Part shown: one piece after another, positions 47,207 to 54,939 of the stretch
Numbering within the stretch: position 1 is the first letter of the stretch
Layout: the number at the start of each line of letters is the position of its first letter
From: Acidobacteriaceae bacterium
Lineage (GTDB): Bacteria; Acidobacteriota; Terriglobia; Terriglobales; Acidobacteriaceae
Length of the DNA stretch: 61,617 nt
Direction: 5' to 3'
Assembly (NCBI GenBank): GCA_003165795.1
Contig: PMWW01000169.1
Span: 1-61,617 of the forward strand
Notes under the pieces: model-generated
What the model was told of the DNA's origin: nothing
Databases searched by the model: none
The model's input: only the letters and a program-made list of their open reading frames with translations
Translations under genes and position numbers: made by a program

Positions 47207-47938
47207 TCAGTGCATGTGCACCAGCAGGTCGAGCACAAACATTGAGGCCACGCCGATAAAGACCACCAGCGCCATCTTCACTCCCGGCTCGCGATTCACT
47301 TCGGGGATCAGGTCCGACGCCGCGACATAAATCGTCACCCCAGCGGCCACTGGCAAGCCATAGCTCACCGCGTGTTTGCCGATCACCATGGTGAGCACAC
47401 CGGCCATCGTCGACAGCGCCAACAACACGGAAGCAAACCACGACCGGGTTTTGCTCAGGCCGCTGGCCAGCATCACCGAAGTTATCGTAAAGCCCTCAGG
47501 TATTTTGTGGAGGAAGATGGCGAGGAAAATGATCCAGCCCAGCCAGTGCGAAATGAGAAAGCCGGCGGTGATGGCGATGCCGTCGAAGAAGGTGTGAATC
47601 ATCAATCCGAAGAGAATCGACATGCGCCGGTGCGAATGCAGATACTCGTCGGAGTGCGTTTCCTCGCCGTAATGAAAATGCGGCGTGATGGTGTGCTCGA
47701 AGAAGTGCACCAGCAGGTATCCGCCCAGCAATAGCAGCGCACCCTTGCGACCCGATAGAGCCAGGCTCTCCGGGACCATCTCCACCAGCGCGGTCGCCAG
47801 CATGAAGCCCGCGCCCAGCGCGACGAAATAACGCAGGTAATTGCGCTCCCAGTGCCTCTGCACAATCACCGCGCCGCCAAAGACGTTGGCCGCCGACGCG
47901 GTCAGGCCAAGCACAATGCTGAGCAGGATGGGGTTCAT
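47207..47938 (-). CDS. ZIP family metal transporter
   Basis: A 243-residue membrane protein of the ZIP family, which imports zinc or other divalent metals. Eight helices are predicted. The variable loop is His-rich (HFFEHTITPHFHYGEETHSDEYLHSHRR), and the metal-site helices have HTFFDGIAI and HKIPEGFTI. It is likely co-transcribed with the downstream RNase T2 gene, whose start is 31 nt after its stop. The upstream region carries heptamer arrays. Confidence 0.88.
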   Translation of the reverse strand: MNPILLSIVLGLTASAANVFGGAVIVQRHWERNYLRYFVALGAGFMLATALVEMVPESLALSGRKGALLLLGGYLLVHFFEHTITPHFHYGEETHSDEYLHSHRRMSILFGLMIHTFFDGIAITAGFLISHWLGWIIFLAIFLHKIPEGFTITSVMLASGLSKTRSWFASVLLALSTMAGVLTMVIGKHAVSYGLPVAAGVTIYVAASDLIPEVNREPGVKMALVVFIGVASMFVLDLLVHMH

Positions 47939-47952
47939 GGAAGAGCAGTTGT

Positions 47953-48015
47953 CAGTGGCCGGTTGCCAGTGGTCAGCGAGAGCAGTTTCGAGTTTCGAGT
48001 TTCAAGTTTCAAGTT
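47953..48015. repeat. Seven-nt periodic array (CAGTGGY then AGTTTCR)
   Basis: CAGTGGC, CGGTTGC, CAGTGGT, CAGCGAG, then AGTTTCG twice and AGTTTCA twice. The phase stays at seven throughout. An inverted-orientation partner lies at 48104-48138. Confidence 0.75.
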
Positions 48016-48103
48016 GGGCGACACCATCGGGATCATCGAATTCATGAACGTAACACGAGGGGACACAGCAGTAGTACGGCCCACTGCTCCTTAGTGCGAG
48101 TCT

Positions 48104-48138
48104 ACTCGAAACATGAAACTCGAAACTAACCCCTAGCC
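48104..48138. repeat. Seven-nt periodic array (ACTCGAA type), inverted partner
   Basis: ACTCGAA, ACATGAA, ACTCGAA, ACTAACC, CCTAGCC. ACTCGAA is the complement of TTCGAGT, the unit of 47984-48011, so the two arrays face each other. It runs into the end of ychF. Confidence 0.7.
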
Positions 48139-49215
48139 ACTATGCCTGATATGCATCACATCACCGTCTTTCACGATGTACTCCTTGCCTTCCAGTCGCA
48201 ACGTGCCGCGATTGCGCGCTTCAGCCTCGGAGCCGGCGTCCAGCAACTGGTCCCAGTGGATGGTTTCGGCGCGAATGAAGTGATGTTCCAGATCGGTGTG
48301 GATCGCTCCTGCCGCATTGACGGCTTTCGATCCGCGCTCCACGGTCCAGGCGCGGCACTCATCTTCGCCCACGGTGAAGAATGAAATCAGCCCCAACAAC
48401 TCGTACGATTTGCGGATAAGTCGCACCAGGCCGCTCTCGGTCAGCCCATAGCTGGAGAGAAATTCCGCGGCGTCTTCGTCATTCATCTCCGCCAGCTCCG
48501 CTTCAACCTTGGCACAAACCGCGAGTGCCGCGGTGTTGGGCCGCGACGAAACTCCGCCAATACCGTACTTCGCCACCGCTTCCTCCTGGTCCTTGCCCAG
48601 CGTCGCACTTTCGCCGATGTTCAGCACGTAGAGCATCGGTTTCTCGCTGAGAAACATGAAGCCGCGAATGCGCTTCTTGTCTTCCGGCGTCATCTCCATC
48701 TCGCGCAGTGGACGCTCGGTCTCCAGGTGGATCTTGGCGCGTTTTAATAGTTCGAACTCGCGCTCACTCTCCGCCAACTTCATCTTCTTCAGGTCCTTCT
48801 CCACGCGCTCCAGCCGTTTCTCCACTTGTCCCAGATCGTTGACGAGTAGGTCGAAGTCGATGTTCTTGATGTCGCGCAACGGATCAATGGCTCCGACGTG
48901 AGCAATGGAGTCGTCTTCGAAGGCGCGGACCACGTGCGCCAGCGCATCCACGTTGCGCAGGTTGGCAGCGAATGCAGTCTCGTTCAGCGCTTCTTTGCTC
49001 AGCGCAGCCACATCGGCATATTCCACGCTGGCATGGACCAGCTTCTTCGGGTTGCAGAGCGCGGCCAGACGGTCCAGCCGGTCATCTGGAACTTTGGTGA
49101 CGCCGAGATGCGCCTCGCGCGGATTGCCGCTGCGCTGCGCCACCTGTTGCTTGGTCAACATCACGAACAACGAGGTCTTGCCTACCTGTGGCAGGCCTAT
49201 GATTCCGGTTTTCAT
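48133..49215 (-). CDS. ychF: YchF/OLA1-type ATPase, redox-linked
   Basis: A 360-residue Obg-like P-loop protein that binds ATP and the ribosome or nucleic acid. G1 reads GLPQVGKTS (canonical GLPNVGKST); the G4 position is NIGE, and the NxxE form is what gives YchF its ATP preference. A coiled-coil insert (about 125-160) and a C-terminal TGS domain (GLISFFTVGEDECRAWTV ... GDVMHIRHSG) complete the family. A heptamer array lies directly upstream, starting 5 nt before the start codon, and no good Shine-Dalgarno is seen there. Confidence 0.93.
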   Translation of the reverse strand: MKTGIIGLPQVGKTSLFVMLTKQQVAQRSGNPREAHLGVTKVPDDRLDRLAALCNPKKLVHASVEYADVAALSKEALNETAFAANLRNVDALAHVVRAFEDDSIAHVGAIDPLRDIKNIDFDLLVNDLGQVEKRLERVEKDLKKMKLAESEREFELLKRAKIHLETERPLREMEMTPEDKKRIRGFMFLSEKPMLYVLNIGESATLGKDQEEAVAKYGIGGVSSRPNTAALAVCAKVEAELAEMNDEDAAEFLSSYGLTESGLVRLIRKSYELLGLISFFTVGEDECRAWTVERGSKAVNAAGAIHTDLEHHFIRAETIHWDQLLDAGSEAEARNRGTLRLEGKEYIVKDGDVMHIRHSG

Positions 49216-49220
49216 GACTT

Positions 49221-49255
49221 AGCTTTCAGCCGTCAGCCATCAGCTCTCAGCTTGA
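49221..49255. repeat. Seven-nt periodic array (AGCNNTC type)
   Basis: AGCTTTC, AGCCGTC, AGCCATC, AGCTCTC, AGCTTGA. It begins 5 nt upstream of the ychF start codon and occupies its leader. Its inverted partner is at 49380-49408. Confidence 0.75.
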
Positions 49256-49379
49256 GCTTTGGCGAAGGCTGCTCCTTTGGATGATGGCGCAATCACGCCG
49301 AGGTTGAAACGAAAGAATGACCGTATAGCGAATATGTAAAGTGCCGGCGCCCAAGGCGAATGCACATCGTACCGATCTT

Positions 49380-49408
49380 AGCTGATGGCTGATGGCCGAG
49401 AGCTGACT
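49380..49408. repeat. Seven-nt periodic array (GANNGCT type), inverted partner
   Basis: In the phase GATGGCT, GATGGCC, GAGAGCT, GACTGCT it is the complement of AGCNNTC at 49221-49255. Together they bracket about 125 bp. It lies just after the end of the DUF4149 gene. Confidence 0.75.
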
Positions 49409-49414
49409 GCTTCT

Positions 49415-49897
49415 TTATGATAATCGTCTCGCGGTAACAAACAGCAATGCCAAGCCCAGGACCAGCACTGTTCCCTCAATTCGCGTGGACCACACGTGCA
49501 GGCGATTGAATTCGACCCGGCGCGCATCGTCGTGTGGCACCTCATCGATAAGTCCCATTTGCTGCTTCAGCGCCTGCATTTTCGACGCGATGGCAAACAT
49601 GCCGATAAGCGTCAGAACGATCATCAGGTAGACCAGCAGGTTGCGCGCAGCGAAAGGCTCGGCCGCTCCGTTAACGACGCGCGAATCAATCATTGAAGTG
49701 GCGGCGAAGATCACTCCACAGGAAATCGCCATCCAGTGCAGAATGCCGAGACTGCGGCTGACCACGTTGCCCGCCAACTGGCGCGTGGGAAGAACGCTTG
49801 GGTTGAACACCGTGGGTGCGAGGACGAAGGCGAAAAAAATCAGGCCGCCAATCCAGATGACCAGCGATAACAGCATAAGGAATCGAACGAAGGACAT
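49415..49897 (-). CDS. DUF4149-like membrane protein
   Basis: A 160-residue protein with four predicted helices, resembling DUF4149 (PF13664, TMEM205-like). Segments include LLSLVIWIGGLIFFAFVLAP at the N-terminus, with the conserved PTVF turn, ILHWMAISCGVIFAATSM and a C-terminal RIEGTVLVLGLALLFV helix. Function unknown. The start at 49897 has GAGGTC 5 nt upstream; the frame from 49921 adds eight residues without a site. Confidence 0.75.
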   Translation of the reverse strand: MSFVRFLMLLSLVIWIGGLIFFAFVLAPTVFNPSVLPTRQLAGNVVSRSLGILHWMAISCGVIFAATSMIDSRVVNGAAEPFAARNLLVYLMIVLTLIGMFAIASKMQALKQQMGLIDEVPHDDARRVEFNRLHVWSTRIEGTVLVLGLALLFVTARRLS

Positions 49898-50083
49898 AAT
49901 GACCTCAAGGGAAGCATACAATTGTAAATGGCGCTATTCACGGAAGGCGCGGTCACGGTTGGTGACGGTTTGCCCCGAGGAGCAGAGGGCTCTCGATTTC
50001 GCCGATTGCTGGGGCATCCCTGCTTATCTGTTCTCCATCCGACATGGAGTGTGAGCAATTGGGACCATGGAGGGTGCCAGAAT

Positions 50084-50527
50084 ATGAAGCAGAAAATATT
50101 GGTTTTGACAGGTACGATTTTGCTGTGCGGCGCTTGGGCGGTCGCACAGTCAGGGGCCGGACATGCCGGAGGCAGCACCGGGACGACTGGCGGCCAAAGC
50201 ACGATGGGAACCCAGAGCCAGACGCCGGGCACGAGGCCGCAGACCACGACTCCCGGATCCGCCATGCCGGGCGCTTCGGCAAATCCTAACGGTACAAATA
50301 CGCCAGGCGCAACTCAGCCCGGGACAATGCCAAGTGTGGCCCCCCACACGCCGACTACCGCACCTAGGACGCCCAATGCTGCGCCGACCGTCCCGAGTGC
50401 CGCGCCCAACACGCCCACTGCCGCGCCCAACACGCCCACCGGATCGCCAACCACCGGAACAACTCCGCCTCCCAACGCGGAAACTTCTCCTCAAGGCAGT
50501 TCAACGGCAACTCCGCCGCAACTGTAG
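50084..50527 (+). CDS. Secreted Pro/Thr/Ala-rich low-complexity protein
   Basis: A 147-residue exported protein. A signal peptide covers about 1-22 (MKQKILVLTGTILLCGAWAVAQ). The mature part is almost all Pro, Thr, Ala, Gly, Ser and Asn and includes imperfect repeats such as APNTPTAAPNTPTGSP. No fold or family. Such linker-like proteins are common in envelopes and evolve quickly. GGAGGG lies about 11 nt before the ATG. The coding repeats are not in the 7-nt array class. Confidence 0.7.
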   Translation: MKQKILVLTGTILLCGAWAVAQSGAGHAGGSTGTTGGQSTMGTQSQTPGTRPQTTTPGSAMPGASANPNGTNTPGATQPGTMPSVAPHTPTTAPRTPNAAPTVPSAAPNTPTAAPNTPTGSPTTGTTPPPNAETSPQGSSTATPPQL

Positions 50528-50890
50528 ACCAGGGGCTAGCAACGGCACGAGGGGGTCTACACGGCTCTCTCGTTGTGTCTCAGAGAACTTTGGTTTATTC
50601 GGGTCGAGGCGACTCTTTATGCCTTCCCCGAGCAGTGCCGTTCGCTGCGCCGCTTTTCGCCTCCCGTCTTTGGTGCCTCGCGTTTTACAGTTCGTCTCTC
50701 GCTTCGCCGGGACGCTCGTGCTAGCCGCGCACCCGCCGCAAAGCAGCGATACCAGTTGTGACACCTTCTCTTCTAGCTATGCGCTACCGACTAAGAGCTA
50801 AGAGTGGAATAGCGAACGAATAGCGGCCTGCGGCCTCTCACTGACATTACCGGCGCATGCGTGATAGCTTATCCCTTCCGAAAGGGCGCC
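50528..50890. other. Gene-free region, possible 7-nt array near its end
   Basis: About 360 bp. From 50774 to 50836 the sequence again shows a loose 7-nt period (GCGCTAC, CGACTAA, GAGCTAA, ATAGCGA, GCGGCCT, GCGGCCT). No gene is supported; the open frames here have no homologous features. Confidence 0.5.
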
Positions 50891-51742
50891 ATGTTCACTG
50901 ACGATCTCCTCAAGGGCAAACGCATTCTCATCACCGGAGGCGGCACGGGTATTGGCCGCGCCATGGCCGAGCGCTTTCTGCAACTCGGCGCCATCGTCTT
51001 CATCTGCGGCCGACGCGCCGAAGTCGTGCAAAAAACTGCGCAAGAACTTTCCGCCTCCACCGGTGGAACCATTGAAGGCTTCCCCTGCGATGTGCGCTAT
51101 CCCGAAGATGTCGAGCCGCTCATCGAGCAACTCTGGGCGAAGGGCCCGCTCGACGTGCTGGTCAACAATGCCGCCGGCAATTTCCTGGCCCGCACCGAAG
51201 AGCTGTCGCCCCACGCATTCGACGCCGTCATCAGCATCGTGCTCAAAGGGACTATCAATATGACCCTGGCCTGTGGTCGCCGCTGGCTCGCCACCAAGCG
51301 CCCAGGCGTGGTGCTGAACATCGCAACCACCTACGCCGATACCGGCTCGGCCTTCGTCGTTCCTAGCGCCGTGGCCAAGGCCGGAGTGGTTGCCCTGATG
51401 CGCAGCCTGGCGGTGGAGTGGGGCGGCCGCGGTATTCGCTTCGTGGCCATCGCTCCCGGCGCCATCCGTACCGAAGGAGCTTTTTCCCGCTTGCTGCCCA
51501 CGCCCGAACTGGAAAAGGCACTCCTCGATCACAATCCCCTGCACCGCTTCGGTACGCTGGAGGAGATTGCCAACCTGGGCGCGTTCCTCATCAGCGATCA
51601 GGCCGGCTACATCAACGGCGAAATGGTGTACATGGACGGCGGCGAGATGCTGGCCGGCTCCAGCAGTTTCAGCATGATCGGTCGCCGCCTGCCCGACTCA
51701 GCCTGGCAGATGATGAACCCCAAGAGAACCAAGACCGAATAG
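50891..51742 (+). CDS. Short-chain dehydrogenase, 2,4-dienoyl-CoA reductase-like
   Basis: A 283-residue Rossmann SDR. The cofactor motif is TGGGTGIGRAMA, with LVNNAAGNF and then TYADTGSAFVVPSAVAKAG. The usual catalytic Tyr of YxxxK is Ser here (SAVAK), as in peroxisomal/mitochondrial-type 2,4-dienoyl-CoA reductases, and PGAIRTEGAFSRL follows as in that group. It would reduce dienoyl-CoA in fatty-acid oxidation. AAAGGG precedes the ATG at 50891; the frame to 50861 has no better start. It lies 3 kb from the box cluster but is not obviously part of it. Confidence 0.82.
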   Translation: MFTDDLLKGKRILITGGGTGIGRAMAERFLQLGAIVFICGRRAEVVQKTAQELSASTGGTIEGFPCDVRYPEDVEPLIEQLWAKGPLDVLVNNAAGNFLARTEELSPHAFDAVISIVLKGTINMTLACGRRWLATKRPGVVLNIATTYADTGSAFVVPSAVAKAGVVALMRSLAVEWGGRGIRFVAIAPGAIRTEGAFSRLLPTPELEKALLDHNPLHRFGTLEEIANLGAFLISDQAGYINGEMVYMDGGEMLAGSSSFSMIGRRLPDSAWQMMNPKRTKTE

Positions 51743-52082
51743 ATACCGTGCGTGAAATCTGGGTGCGAGAACTCAGTCTAGGGTTCGACCGTGGGGTAAC
51801 TTCAGCCGAAACTCAATCCTTGAGAGTCGATGATAGGTACCAGATCTGGAATTTGCCAGTGAACTGCACCAGCCGAAAATCCAGGCCGTAGGCGGCCCAG
51901 TTTGGCCCAGCATGGAGCCGCAGGTGGAGTGCTGGGTAAGCTGGGAACGGAGTCGAGTCCCGTAGGGACGTCATAGGTTCTTTCTGCCGGCTGTTCAGTT
52001 TTCCCTCTCTCAGCCGATATGATTTGCAGGGCCTCGATCACCGGTACGCGAGTTGATTCTTGTCCGGCCTGTTTAGGTTTTC
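51743..52082. other. Gene-free region with an intergenic repeat
   Basis: Holds the repeat at 51904-51990 and the promoter region of phosphofructokinase. Nothing else is supported. Confidence 0.6.
51904..51990 (+). repeat. GTCCCGTAGGGACG-type intergenic repeat
   Basis: GGCCCAGC ... GCTGGGT ... GAGTCCCGTAGGGACG followed by CATAG. The same sequence plan is at 61499-61590 and, in part, on the minus strand at 15343-15375. Confidence 0.7.
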
Positions 52083-53357
52083 ATGAGCGAAAAGGTTCAA
52101 ATCTCCCATCACGGCCCTTGCGCAGTCCGCTCGCCTTTGCGGCTGGATGCGTTCGGCTCCATCGAGAGCACCTTCATTCTCGATGAGATGCATTATCACG
52201 ACCCCCTCGGCCTGGGGGACGCAGTGCAATTCTTCGAGCGGGCAGGCCCGCGCGAGCAGCTCTTCTTCGAACCTGCCCAGACCAAGGTTGCCATTGTCAC
52301 TTGTGGCGGCCTGTGTCCCGGCCTCAACAACGTCCTGCGTTCGGTTTATCTTCAGCTGCATTACCACTATGGCGTTCCCGCAGTTCTGGGAATCCGCTAT
52401 GGCTATGCCGGATTTTCGCCCGACGCCACCAGTGCGCCGCTGTGGCTGAACGCCGAGATCGTCAACAGCATTCATCAATTCGGTGGCACTCTGCTGGGCA
52501 CCTCGCGCGGCCCGGTAAGCGCCGACATCATCGTCGACTTCCTCCAGCAACGCGGCATCAACATTCTCTTCACCGTCGGCGGCGACGGTACCCAGCGCGG
52601 GGCCCACGCCATCGTCGAAGAAATTCAGCGTCGCAAGCTCCCGATCTCCGTCGTCGGAATTCCTAAGACCATCGACGACGATGTGCAGTACGTCAACCGC
52701 TCCTTTGGCTACTACACGGCAATCGAGAAGGCCAAGGAAGTGATCGACTCCGCGCACGTCGAGGCGCGTTGCGTCCACAACGGCCTGAGCATCGTCAAGG
52801 TCATGGGGCGCGACTCCGGCTTTATCGCCGCCGGCGCAACCATCGCCAGCCAGGAAGTGAATTTCACCCTGGTGCCGGAAGTGCCGTTCAAGCTGGAAGG
52901 CGAGCGCGGCCTATTGGCTGTCCTCCATCGCCGGCTCTTGGAGCGGCATCACGCGGTCATCGTCGTCGCCGAAGGAGCGGGCCAGTCCTTGCTGCCGCCG
53001 TCGCAAGAGCGCGATGCCTCCGGCAACTTGCTCCATCGCGATATCGGCCTCTTCCTCCACCACAAAATTCGCGATCACTTTGCCTCCCAGCGCTTTCCCA
53101 TCGTTATCCGCTATCTCGATCCCAGCTACTACATTCGCAGCGTGCCTGCCTCCACCGTCGATTCCGTGCTTTGCGATTCGTTCGCCCGGCACGCCGTTCA
53201 TGCCGCCATGGCCGGCAAGACCGACATCATTATCGGCCTACAGCACGGAGTCTTCATCCACGTGCCTATCCCCATGGCGACCACCGACCGCAAGCGCCTT
53301 TCCAGCGAGGAGTGGGCTTCGGTCGTGACTGCTACCGGCCAGCCCGACCTGGCGTAG
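52083..53357 (+). CDS. pfkA: 6-phosphofructokinase, ATP-type of the plant-like group
   Basis: A 424-residue glycolytic enzyme that phosphorylates fructose 6-phosphate. VTCGGLCPGLNNV, GTSRGPVS, GGDGTQRGA and IPKTIDDDV are PFK blocks. Gly in GGDG indicates ATP rather than pyrophosphate use, whereas Lys in PKTIDDD is seen in the longer plant/trypanosome and PPi-type proteins; the long N-terminal part (about 70 residues before the first block) also fits that group. Phosphate donor is thus probable, not certain. RBS before the ATG is weak (TTAGG). Confidence 0.88.
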   Translation: MSEKVQISHHGPCAVRSPLRLDAFGSIESTFILDEMHYHDPLGLGDAVQFFERAGPREQLFFEPAQTKVAIVTCGGLCPGLNNVLRSVYLQLHYHYGVPAVLGIRYGYAGFSPDATSAPLWLNAEIVNSIHQFGGTLLGTSRGPVSADIIVDFLQQRGINILFTVGGDGTQRGAHAIVEEIQRRKLPISVVGIPKTIDDDVQYVNRSFGYYTAIEKAKEVIDSAHVEARCVHNGLSIVKVMGRDSGFIAAGATIASQEVNFTLVPEVPFKLEGERGLLAVLHRRLLERHHAVIVVAEGAGQSLLPPSQERDASGNLLHRDIGLFLHHKIRDHFASQRFPIVIRYLDPSYYIRSVPASTVDSVLCDSFARHAVHAAMAGKTDIIIGLQHGVFIHVPIPMATTDRKRLSSEEWASVVTATGQPDLA

Positions 53358-53624
53358 CAGCCTGCCGGGAGAATGCGTTACAACACAGGTTGATTCTGCT
53401 GACGTCTTAATCTGGATGGGACGAACTTCAGAGCCGGCCCTGACGTTGCCGAAGGGTGCTCCGTACTGGCCCTTACTCTTGACATCAAGGAGCCGGCTCT
53501 AGCCTGCGAGGGGTCTGCCTCTTCAGCAGCCGGTAAAATCGGGGAGGGATCTGTTGCTGCGAGTTTTGCCGGCAAACTATTCGGTCGGCCAGGGATCTAT
53601 AGGCCAAGGTGAAACTGCCCTAAG
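53358..53624. other. Gene-free region between convergent genes
   Basis: About 270 bp with an inverted AGAGCCGGC/GCCGGCTCT pair (near 53430 and 53491). It may form the shared terminator. No gene is supported. Confidence 0.45.
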
Positions 53625-54074
53625 CTATCCCACTTCCGAATCCACCGGAACATTCGACGTCACCAGATACCGCTTCGCCTTCTCCTGCAGCGCCGCCGTC
53701 ATCGGCACGCTCTTGCCCGACTCCAAACTGGCCTGCACGGCCACGCTGTCGCACGTTGCCACCATCTTGCCGGTCTCGTCGTCGTACATCTGATGGATGA
53801 AGCGGAAATACTTTTCGCCGACCGTCAGGAATCCGCTCTTGATCTCCACCAGCTCTCCGCCCCGCAGCTCTTCCAGAAACTGATAGTTCTGGCGCACGAT
53901 CGCCACCCGCAGGTCCTTCTGCTTCATCGACGCCGGTGTCACGCCGATGGCGTGCAGCAGAAACCAGGTTGCCTGATCGAAACGCGAAACGTACATGCGC
54001 GAATTCATGTGGCTGGCAAAATCGTACTCCGAAGCCAGCACCGCGCCCTTGAATGTGTGCACCCATTCAGCCAT
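53625..54074 (-). CDS. Acyl-CoA thioesterase, hotdog fold
   Basis: A 149-residue hotdog-fold protein of the 4HBT/FcbC class. ASEYDFASHMNSRMYVSRFDQATW holds the family catalytic Asp/hydrophobic helix region in short pieces (DFASHMN, FDQATW). It should hydrolyse acyl-CoA, releasing CoA. It is the last of the minus-strand genes running from the flavodoxin, 46 nt after the hydrolase. In the box context it could recover CoA from dead-end aromatic or ring-opened thioesters; this is inferred. GAAAGGG precedes the ATG. Confidence 0.78.
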   Translation of the reverse strand: MAEWVHTFKGAVLASEYDFASHMNSRMYVSRFDQATWFLLHAIGVTPASMKQKDLRVAIVRQNYQFLEELRGGELVEIKSGFLTVGEKYFRFIHQMYDDETGKMVATCDSVAVQASLESGKSVPMTAALQEKAKRYLVTSNVPVDSEVG

Positions 54075-54096
54075 GATTGCCCTTTCCAAAAAAGAC

Positions 54097-54159
54097 CGCG
54101 GTTCGCGGTTCGCTCTGCGCTAAACCCTGGCCCTTATCCCCTGACCCCTAACCCCTGCC
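54097..54159. repeat. Seven-nt periodic array (CCCTRRC type) inside a gene end
   Basis: GGTTCGC twice, then CCCTGGC, CCTTATC, CCCTGAC, CCCTAAC, CCCTGCC. On the minus strand it supplies the last codons of the alpha/beta hydrolase. Its units are the complement of GGGGYTA at 61425-61473. Confidence 0.7.
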
Positions 54160-54938
54160 TTATCCACTCCCGCGACGAACTCTACCATGCGCTCCAGCGT
54201 CTTCTCCGCCTGATCGCGATGCGCAGAGTGCCTACAGTCCGGCAGCATCACAATCTCGGTTCCCGGCACGGCTGCCTGGATCGCTTTCACCTGGGCGACG
54301 GTTCCATACTCATCGTCCTCTCCCTGAATGCAGACGATCGGGCATCGAATCGCCGGCAGATACCCCTCGATATTCCAGGCGCGAAAATCAGGATCGAGCC
54401 AGATGTCGTTCCATCCCCAGAATGTCGCATCCACGTTTGCGTGATAATGTCCCTGTCGGCTCGCCAGATCGGTGGTCTCATACGCCGTCTTTGCCTGTTC
54501 GATGCTGGCTATGGTCAGGTCCTCCACAAACACGTGCGGCGCTTCCAGAATCAACCCCCGCACCGCGCCGGGATACTTCCCCGCAAAGATGATCGAGATC
54601 GACGCGCCATCGCTGTGTCCCAGCAAGATCGGCTTGCGAATCCCCAGCTTGTCCAGCAGTTCCGGCAGCACCACTTCGCCTTCGTGGTGCATGAACCCGA
54701 CCGGACGGCTCTCCATCAACTTGTGGGAGCCGCCATGTCCGTAACGCGAATAGACCAGCACGCCACAGCTGGTTTGCGATGCCAGTCGCTGAGGAAAATC
54801 TTTCCACAGCGCAATCGAGCCCAGCCCTTCATGCAGCATGACGATCGTGGCCCGGCCCGGCTGCTCCGGCTCAATCCACAGCGTCTCCAGCCGCTTGCCA
54901 TCGATCCTGACTTCGCCGCATTCTTGGCGCGTGCTCAC
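54120..54938 (-). CDS. Alpha/beta hydrolase of the box operon
   Basis: A 272-residue alpha/beta-fold hydrolase. The nucleophile elbow is GHSDGAS, the oxyanion region HEGLGSIALWKDF, and the terminal His is in DCRHSAHRD, giving a Ser-Asp-His triad. It begins at a GTG 1 nt after the boxD stop, so it is coupled to that gene. Box clusters often contain such a hydrolase, possibly acting on a lactone or CoA thioester side product; the substrate is unknown. The last about 12 residues (AGVRGQGIRARV) read through a heptamer repeat array and are probably not part of the fold. Confidence 0.8.
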   Translation of the reverse strand: MSTRQECGEVRIDGKRLETLWIEPEQPGRATIVMLHEGLGSIALWKDFPQRLASQTSCGVLVYSRYGHGGSHKLMESRPVGFMHHEGEVVLPELLDKLGIRKPILLGHSDGASISIIFAGKYPGAVRGLILEAPHVFVEDLTIASIEQAKTAYETTDLASRQGHYHANVDATFWGWNDIWLDPDFRAWNIEGYLPAIRCPIVCIQGEDDEYGTVAQVKAIQAAVPGTEIVMLPDCRHSAHRDQAEKTLERMVEFVAGVDKAGVRGQGIRARV

Positions 54939-54939
54939 G

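Noticed and set aside
49221-49408. Short repeats as a CRISPR array
   Set aside because: Units are 7 nt, contiguous and without spacers, and there are no cas genes.
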